Made by a program: the position numbers and the translations under genes
Assembly (NCBI RefSeq): GCF_000282035.1
Contig: NZ_AKKA01000087.1
Coordinates: 151,590-215,589, forward strand
Reading direction: 5' to 3'
Length of the DNA: 64,000 nt
Source: Rhizobium sp. CF122
GTDB taxonomy: Bacteria > Pseudomonadota > Alphaproteobacteria > Rhizobiales > Rhizobiaceae
The notes under the pieces: generated by a model
What the model was told of the DNA's origin: nothing
What the model saw: only the letters and a program-made list of their open reading frames with translations
Database searches by the model: none
Shown here: positions 58,808-64,000 of the stretch, in pieces
Layout of the letters: the number at the start of each line of letters is the position of its first letter
Position numbering within the stretch: position 1 is the first letter of the stretch

Positions 58808-59692
58808 ATGCAGACCAAGCGAACCGTCTTCCCAAACAAACTGCTGCCTTATCTGCTGCTTGCACCGCAGATGTTGGTGACCATTGTTTTCTTTGTCTGG
58901 CCGGCCGGAACGGCGTTCTGGCAGTCGTTTCTCCGTAACGATGCTTTCGGTTTCAAGACCACTTTCGTCTGGTTCGCGAATTACCGACGGCTGTTTGCCG
59001 ATCCGATCTACATCAGCGCATTCGGGAATACGATTGTATTCGCCGTCCTCGTCACGTTCCTGTCGCTGTCGATCTCGCTGCTTCTGGCTGTTGCAGCAAT
59101 GCGGGTTCTGCGGGGATCGCGGATCTATTCTACCTTGCTGGTCTGGCCCTATGCGGTCGCGCCCGCGATTGCCGGCATTCTTTGGTGGTTCATGTTCAAT
59201 CCGTCGATTGGCATCGTCGCCTACATGCTGCGCGCTGTCGGGATCAATTGGAACCATCTCGTCAACTCCACCGACGCCATGGCGCTGATCGTCATTGCCG
59301 CGACGTGGAAGCAGATTTCCTATAACTTCCTGTTTTTCCTCGCGGGTTTGCAATCGGTGCCGCGGTCGCTCCAGGAGGCCGGCGCAATCGACGGCGCCGG
59401 TCCGGTCAAGCGTTTCTGGACGATCGTCTTCCCACTGATTTCGCCGACGACTTTCTATCTGATGGTCATCAATATCGTCTACGCGATGTTCGACACTTTC
59501 GGGATCATTCACGCAACGACACAGGGTGGCCCGGCGCGCGCAACGGAAATCCTCGTCTACAAGGTCTACTTCGACGGGTTTATCGGCCTCAATCTGGGAT
59601 CGTCCGCAGCACAGTCCGTCATCCTGATGCTGATTGTCATCGGCCTCACGGCTATCCAGTTCCGCTTCGTCGAGCGGCGCGTTCAATACTGA
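58808..59692 (+). CDS. ugpA: sn-glycerol-3-phosphate ABC transporter permease UgpA
   Basis: A 294-residue permease with six hydrophobic helices and the EAA loop SLQEAGAIDGAGPVKRFWTI near residue 197. The start is the ATG at 58808 behind GAGGGGA. It pairs with UgpE in the membrane. Confidence 0.92.
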   Translation: MQTKRTVFPNKLLPYLLLAPQMLVTIVFFVWPAGTAFWQSFLRNDAFGFKTTFVWFANYRRLFADPIYISAFGNTIVFAVLVTFLSLSISLLLAVAAMRVLRGSRIYSTLLVWPYAVAPAIAGILWWFMFNPSIGIVAYMLRAVGINWNHLVNSTDAMALIVIAATWKQISYNFLFFLAGLQSVPRSLQEAGAIDGAGPVKRFWTIVFPLISPTTFYLMVINIVYAMFDTFGIIHATTQGGPARATEILVYKVYFDGFIGLNLGSSAAQSVILMLIVIGLTAIQFRFVERRVQY

Positions 59693-59704
59693 GAAAGTTC
59701 TGCC

Positions 59705-60553
59705 GTGGTTGAGAACCGTCCATTCCTGAATTTTCTGGCGCATCTTGTGTTGATTATCGGTGCCGCCGTCGTCGTCTTTCCGGTCTACGTTGCCTTCATC
59801 GCTTCCACGCATGGCGGCAATGACTTCCTCTCCGGCATCGTGCCGCTTGTTCCAGGCCCTCATCTTGTCGAGAACTATGCCACGATGCTGTCAGCCGGGA
59901 TGACGAGTTCGGGCGCCCCGCCGATCTGGCCGATGATCGTCAACTCGCTGGTCATGGCCGTTGGCGTGGCGGTCGGGAAGATCGTCATTTCCATCCTCTC
60001 GGCCTTTGCGATCGTCTACTTCCGGTTCCCTTTTCGAACGCTTGCCTTCTGGATGATCTTCATCACGCTAATGCTGCCGGTCGAAGTTCGTATTGTGCCG
60101 ACGTTCAAGGTCGTCGCGGATCTCGGGCTTCTCAACAATTATGGCGGCCTCATCATTCCGCTGATTGCCTCGGCGACCGCGACTTTCCTTTTCCGCCAGT
60201 TCTTCCTGACCGTGCCGGAAGAACTGATGGAAGCTGCGCGCGTCGATGGCGCTGGCCCGATGAAGTTCTTTCGCGATATCCTCCTGCCGCTCTCGACCAC
60301 CAATATCGCGGCACTCTTCATCATTCTCTTCGTGCTTGGCTGGAACCAGTACCTCTGGCCGCTGCTGATCACCACCGATCAGAGCCTTTACACCGTTGTC
60401 ATGGGCATTCAGCGCATGGCGGCCGTCGCAGACGCGGAGCCACGCTGGAACCTCGTGATGGCAGCCGTGATCCTCGCAGCCCTACCACCCGTGCTTGTCA
60501 TCCTCGCCATGCAACGCCTTTTCGTCAAAGGCCTGGTTGAAACGGAGAAATAA
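59705..60553 (+). CDS. ugpE: sn-glycerol-3-phosphate ABC transporter permease UgpE
   Basis: A 282-residue permease with the EAA loop ELMEAARVDGAGPMKFFRDI near residue 177 and the UgpE-specific SGIVPLVPGPHLVENYATML segment in its first periplasmic loop. It starts with a GTG at 59705, 12 bases after the ugpA stop. It forms the heterodimer with UgpA. Confidence 0.92.
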   Translation: MVENRPFLNFLAHLVLIIGAAVVVFPVYVAFIASTHGGNDFLSGIVPLVPGPHLVENYATMLSAGMTSSGAPPIWPMIVNSLVMAVGVAVGKIVISILSAFAIVYFRFPFRTLAFWMIFITLMLPVEVRIVPTFKVVADLGLLNNYGGLIIPLIASATATFLFRQFFLTVPEELMEAARVDGAGPMKFFRDILLPLSTTNIAALFIILFVLGWNQYLWPLLITTDQSLYTVVMGIQRMAAVADAEPRWNLVMAAVILAALPPVLVILAMQRLFVKGLVETEK

Positions 60554-60558
60554 GAAAA

Positions 60559-61620
60559 ATGGCCACGATCGATATCGTCGACCTGAAGAAGAACTACGGC
60601 TCCGTACCCGCCGTCAGGGGCGTGAGCCTCTCTGTTGCCGATGGCGAACTCATCGTCCTCGTCGGTCCCTCTGGGTGCGGCAAATCAACCTTGCTGCGGA
60701 TGATTGCGGGGCTTGAAACCGTTAGCGAAGGCAAGATCGAAATTGCCGGCCGCAACGTCAACAATGCCGAGCCCGCACAACGCGACATCGCGATGGTCTT
60801 CCAAAACTATGCGCTCTATCCGCACATGACGGTGCGCGGTAATCTGGAATACGGGCTGAAAAACCGAGGAACGCCACGGGCCGAAATCGATCGGCGTGTG
60901 CAGGAAGCGGCCGAGATTCTGGAGATCGGACCGATGCTGGAGCGCAAGCCGCGGGAACTGTCGGGTGGCCAACGCCAGCGCGTTGCAATGGGTCGGGCGA
61001 TCGTGCGCGAGCCTGCAGCGTTTTTATTCGACGAACCACTCTCAAACCTTGATGCCAAGCTGCGCGTGCAGATGCGCGTGGAAATCCGACGGTTGCAGCG
61101 GCGGCTTAAGACGACGAGCATTTACGTCACCCATGATCAGCTCGAGGCGATGACGCTCGCCGACCGGCTGGTGGTGATGAACGGCGGGCTCGTCGAACAG
61201 ATAGGTTCACCTGTAGAGGTCTATGATCGACCTGCCAGCTTATTCGTCGCGGGGTTCATCGGTTCGCCGCCGATGAACCTGATGCCAATCGAGATAGTCA
61301 CCGGTTCCAACGGGGCGAATGCACTCGACCTGCCTGACGGAACCGACATTGTTGGGCTTCGCCCCGATGAACTGTCGCTTGTCGAGCTGTCCGAGCCATC
61401 GATCCGGCTGGAGGCGACGGCCGAACTTTTGGAGCCGATTGGTGGAGAAAGCCATCTTCACGTGCGCCTTGGTGACACTCACCACACCGCCATCCTCAGC
61501 GTCCCCGGACGTCCCGACGTCGCAGAGGCAGCGAAGTTTCCGGTCTATGCCCGCGTCAAGGGGATGCATCCGTTCAGCCGCGAAACCGGCAAGCGAACAG
61601 ATGTCGCATCCGCACTGTAA
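60559..61620 (+). CDS. ugpC: sn-glycerol-3-phosphate ABC transporter ATP-binding protein UgpC
   Basis: A 353-residue ATPase of the MalK/UgpC type. Walker A GPSGCGKST (~residue 37), Q-loop VFQNYALYPHMTV, signature LSGGQRQRVAMGRA, Walker B FLFDEPLSNLDAKL, and a C-terminal TOBE/regulatory domain (~235-345, FIGSPPMNLMPIEI and VGLRPDELSL). It starts six bases after the ugpE stop. It completes the importer. Confidence 0.93.
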   Translation: MATIDIVDLKKNYGSVPAVRGVSLSVADGELIVLVGPSGCGKSTLLRMIAGLETVSEGKIEIAGRNVNNAEPAQRDIAMVFQNYALYPHMTVRGNLEYGLKNRGTPRAEIDRRVQEAAEILEIGPMLERKPRELSGGQRQRVAMGRAIVREPAAFLFDEPLSNLDAKLRVQMRVEIRRLQRRLKTTSIYVTHDQLEAMTLADRLVVMNGGLVEQIGSPVEVYDRPASLFVAGFIGSPPMNLMPIEIVTGSNGANALDLPDGTDIVGLRPDELSLVELSEPSIRLEATAELLEPIGGESHLHVRLGDTHHTAILSVPGRPDVAEAAKFPVYARVKGMHPFSRETGKRTDVASAL

Positions 61621-61669
61621 CGACAATGCAAACACGTCTGCCCTGCAGCTTGATGAAAGACGTAACGAA

Positions 61670-62419
61670 ATGACGATTCCGCAGCGCCGGTCCGGCCCAA
61701 CACGCAACGAGGTCCAGGCGCATCGGGGCGCTTCCGCCGTTGCTCCCGAAAATACGATTGCCGCCTTCAAGGCAGCAGCCGAGCAAGGCAGCAAATGGGT
61801 CGAACTCGACGTCGCCCTCCTCAAGGACGGAACGGCGGTGGTCATCCACGACGTCAGCGTCGACCGTTGCTCTTGCTCGCGTGGCCATCTTGCCGACATG
61901 GTGGCGACTGATCTTGCCCGCATCGATGCCGGTTCCTGGTTCTCTGAAGCCTTCAGCGGAGAGGCGCTGCCGACACTCGCACATGCGATCGAGAAGCTGG
62001 GCGACCTTGGGCTCAGCGCCAATGTCGAGATCAAGCAGCATGCGCATCACATATCCCTGGCGCAATTGGCTGAGACCGTGCATGCGCACCTGCGCCAGCG
62101 TGCGCCACATACCGAGATCATGATTTCGAGCTTCGATTCAGAAGCGCTGAAGGCGATGCACAAGCTCGATCCAAGCTATGATCTCGCCATGCTTTGGAGC
62201 GAGCTTCCGCGTGACTGGGCCGATATCCTGACCTCGATCCCGGCAACGACGATCCACCTGAACTACAAGGCGCTGAGCTTCGGCCTTCTCGAGGAGGCGA
62301 GCCGTCGCGGGGTCAAGGTAAGGGCCTGGACATGCAACGCACCACATCTTCTTGTTCCTTTCTGGGACGCTGGCTTGACAGGTGTCATTACTGACGACCC
62401 AAATCTCTTTCTGACTTGA
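61670..62419 (+). CDS. ugpQ: Glycerophosphodiester phosphodiesterase (UgpQ-like)
   Basis: A 249-residue cytoplasmic GDPD enzyme. The catalytic and metal-binding HRGAS motif is at residues ~19-23, followed by APENTIAAFKAAAEQGSKWV and ELDVALLKDGTAVVIHD with the metal-binding Glu-Asp and catalytic His. It hydrolyses glycerophosphodiesters brought in by the Ugp importer to glycerol-3-phosphate and an alcohol such as choline. I start at the ATG at 61670, which gives the family N terminus. The longer in-frame extension overlaps ugpC and is unlikely. Confidence 0.9.
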   Translation: MTIPQRRSGPTRNEVQAHRGASAVAPENTIAAFKAAAEQGSKWVELDVALLKDGTAVVIHDVSVDRCSCSRGHLADMVATDLARIDAGSWFSEAFSGEALPTLAHAIEKLGDLGLSANVEIKQHAHHISLAQLAETVHAHLRQRAPHTEIMISSFDSEALKAMHKLDPSYDLAMLWSELPRDWADILTSIPATTIHLNYKALSFGLLEEASRRGVKVRAWTCNAPHLLVPFWDAGLTGVITDDPNLFLT

Positions 62420-62439
62420 AGGCGTGCAGGGGGCCGGAA

Positions 62440-63213
62440 ATGATATCGAGCAGACAACGCGACATCCTCGCGCTGATTGAGAACGAGGGGACACAGTTCA
62501 TTGAGGATCTTGCGCGTCGTTACGGCCTGACGACGCAGACGATCCGGCGCGATATCAATGCGCTTTGCGACCTCGGTTATGCCAGGCGGTTTCACGGCGG
62601 CGTCGATGTGCCTGTCGAGGGCAGGAACATCTCCGTCAATGCGCGCACACAGCTCAACAGCGTTGCAAAGCGGCGCATCGCCAAACGCGTCGCAGCCGAT
62701 ATCGGCCCGGACTCCACGGTTTTTCTGGGGATCGGCAGCAGCGTCCAGTTTGTGGCCGAGGCGCTACGTGATCACCGCGGCCTCACGGTCGTCACCAACA
62801 ATATCCATGTCGCGCTGATCCTTTGCGACGCGTCAAACATCGAGGTGCATCTGACTGGTGGCCTGTTGCGTCACGACGACCGGGATGTAGTCGGCGCCGA
62901 CGTCATCCGGTTTTTCGAGAAGTTCTATGCCACGCATGCGGTTGTCGGAGCCGGTGCGCTCAGTCCCGTTCACGGCCTGATGGACTTCAGCTACAGCGAA
63001 GCCCAGATCACCAACGCCATTATCGAAAACTCCAAGAGCTGCTTTTTGGCAGCCGACGCCAGCAAGTGGACGCGCAACGCTTCGGTGCGCGTTGCCCCCT
63101 TCAACAAACTGACCCGGTTCTATACCGACCGACTGCCTGATGACCCCGGTGTTGTGGCCGCATGCGCGGCAAGCAGCATCGACATCGTGGTGTGCGGCGA
63201 GGAGCATTCATGA
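62440..63213 (+). CDS. DeoR/GlpR-family transcriptional regulator
   Basis: A 257-residue DeoR-type repressor. The N-terminal helix-turn-helix (~residues 6-57) has RQRDILALIENEGTQFIEDL and YGLTTQTIRRDINAL. The C-terminal sugar-phosphate isomerase-like sensor domain has VFLGIGSSVQFVAEAL and VVTNNIHVALIL. It probably senses a phosphorylated intermediate such as glycerol-3-phosphate and represses the operon through the GTTCAT elements before ugpB. Start at the ATG at 62440. Its stop overlaps the HAD gene start (ATGA). Confidence 0.88.
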   Translation: MISSRQRDILALIENEGTQFIEDLARRYGLTTQTIRRDINALCDLGYARRFHGGVDVPVEGRNISVNARTQLNSVAKRRIAKRVAADIGPDSTVFLGIGSSVQFVAEALRDHRGLTVVTNNIHVALILCDASNIEVHLTGGLLRHDDRDVVGADVIRFFEKFYATHAVVGAGALSPVHGLMDFSYSEAQITNAIIENSKSCFLAADASKWTRNASVRVAPFNKLTRFYTDRLPDDPGVVAACAASSIDIVVCGEEHS

Positions 63214-63998
63214 CATTCATAGGCGCTGCGCCATCGCCGGTGGACCTGCGCGACGTGCGTTACCTGTTCACCGATGTTGACGACACGCTGACCACCGAGG
63301 GCCAGCTGTTGCCGCAGACGTACCAGGCGCTTTGGGATCTCTACCATGCCGGCGTTTCGATCGTTCCCGTCACCGGAGGATCGGCTGGCTGGTGCGAACA
63401 TATCGTCCGGGCCTGGCCGGTGGCTGCGGTCATCGGCGAGAGCGGTGCCTTCGCGGCCTTCCGGCGAAATGGCCAGGTCTGCTTCGATTACTGGGAGGAC
63501 GGTATCGCGCAGGCGAAACGCCAGCGAGAGCATCTGGAGACCATTAGGGCGCTTCTGAGCCTGAGCACCCTACCCTTCAAGATTGCCCACGACCAGCCGT
63601 TCCGGCTGGCCGACGTTGCTATCGACATTGGTGGAGTAGCGCACGAAGACGTCGAGATCCTGGCCGCTCAAATCCGGGAAACGGGTGCGACCGTCGCCAT
63701 CAGTTCCATTCATATCAACACATGGATCGGTAACTACGACAAGCGGGCCATGAGCGAGCGGGTGCTTCGTGAGGCATTCGGCGTGGATCCCGTCAATACG
63801 CCTTCCCTAACGGCTTTCGTGGGCGATTCACGCAACGACGCCCCGATGTTCGGCTACATCCGCAATTCCTTTGGCGTGCGCAACATCGTGCCTATCCTGG
63901 ACAAGCTCCCGCATAGACCCCGATGGGTTTCCTCGGAGCCGGCGGGCCTTGGGTTTGTCGACATTGCGACCGCGCTCTTAGAGCCTTTCATGTTTTGA
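63210..63998 (+). CDS. HAD-superfamily (Cof/IIB-type) phosphatase
   Basis: A 262-residue HAD hydrolase. Motif I is DVDDTLT (~residues 17-23) with the nucleophile and acid-base aspartates, motif II is VTGGSAG, and motif IV is FVGDSRNDAPMF. The cap insertion between motifs II and III places it with IIB-type sugar phosphatases. It overlaps the regulator gene by 4 bp and is the last gene visible in the ugp operon. It may dephosphorylate glycerol-3-phosphate or a related sugar phosphate; the substrate is inferred only. The stop at 63998 lies two bases before the window end. Confidence 0.82.
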   Translation: MTFIGAAPSPVDLRDVRYLFTDVDDTLTTEGQLLPQTYQALWDLYHAGVSIVPVTGGSAGWCEHIVRAWPVAAVIGESGAFAAFRRNGQVCFDYWEDGIAQAKRQREHLETIRALLSLSTLPFKIAHDQPFRLADVAIDIGGVAHEDVEILAAQIRETGATVAISSIHINTWIGNYDKRAMSERVLREAFGVDPVNTPSLTAFVGDSRNDAPMFGYIRNSFGVRNIVPILDKLPHRPRWVSSEPAGLGFVDIATALLEPFMF

Positions 63999-64000
63999 CG

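Noticed and set aside
58457..59863. 468-codon minus-strand open frame
   Set aside because: Antisense to ugpB/ugpA; the product is full of Arg, Asp and His with no recognisable fold.
1..64000. CRISPR array, rRNA or tRNA genes
   Set aside because: I saw no regularly spaced direct repeats and no recognisable tRNA or rRNA stretch. I cannot run a covariance model, so a small RNA gene could have been missed.

Overview
The window looks like a piece of a Rhizobiaceae genome (Rhizobium/Agrobacterium/Ensifer group). The reasons are the GC-rich coding sequence, a monocarboxylate permease gene with its own two-component pair (mctP/mctRS layout known from Rhizobium leguminosarum), a carnitine dehydrogenase-thioesterase fusion beside a BKACE gene as known in Sinorhizobium meliloti, a complete ugp operon, and a very high density of ABC importers. 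I see no rRNA, tRNA, replication or core translation genes, so an accessory replicon (plasmid or chromid) or an accessory chromosomal segment is likely. This is inference.

Layout. 1-3142: mctP (cut by the window edge), its DUF3311 partner, and the NarL-type regulator/sensor pair. 3158-10323: a gene-poor stretch with a large Prc-type protease, an A/T-rich island, several tiny (mostly membrane) ORFs and decayed fragments. 10324-27929: a carnitine / gamma-butyrobetaine block. Ten co-oriented minus-strand genes (BKACE, carnitine dehydrogenase-thioesterase, acyl-CoA dehydrogenase, ADP-forming acyl-CoA ligase, CaiD-like hydratase, a peptide-type ABC importer and a CocE-type hydrolase) are bounded by a divergent GlxA/CdhR-type regulator and a convergent esterase. 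A LysR/EamA pair follows. 28075-32616: a purU 3' remnant and an RND efflux pump with its adaptor. 33067-36999: a small mosaic island with an IS481-family remnant, a broken tyrosine recombinase, VapBC, a cytochrome c tail, an MNT/HEPN toxin-antitoxin pair, a PAS protein and an ArsR regulator. 37509-41743: a polar amino-acid-type ABC importer with RidA and an IclR regulator.

41980-54487 is the most intriguing region. Two ribose-type ABC importers are interleaved with a DszA/NtaA-type (LLM) flavin monooxygenase and two DszC/SfnB-type flavin oxygenases. Three promoter regions in this block carry related copies of a palindrome (AATCCATA-N5-TATGGATT). The simplest reading is a sulfur-scavenging system that imports an organosulfur compound, perhaps sugar-like, and oxidatively removes its sulfur.

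54678-63998: an orphan iron-siderophore-type ATPase, two proteins of unknown function, and ugpBAEC plus a glycerophosphodiesterase, a DeoR regulator and a HAD phosphatase in one operon.

A theme across the window: all five periplasmic binding-protein genes are followed within about 6-16 nt by a strong hairpin, which probably sets higher expression of the binding protein than of the membrane components.
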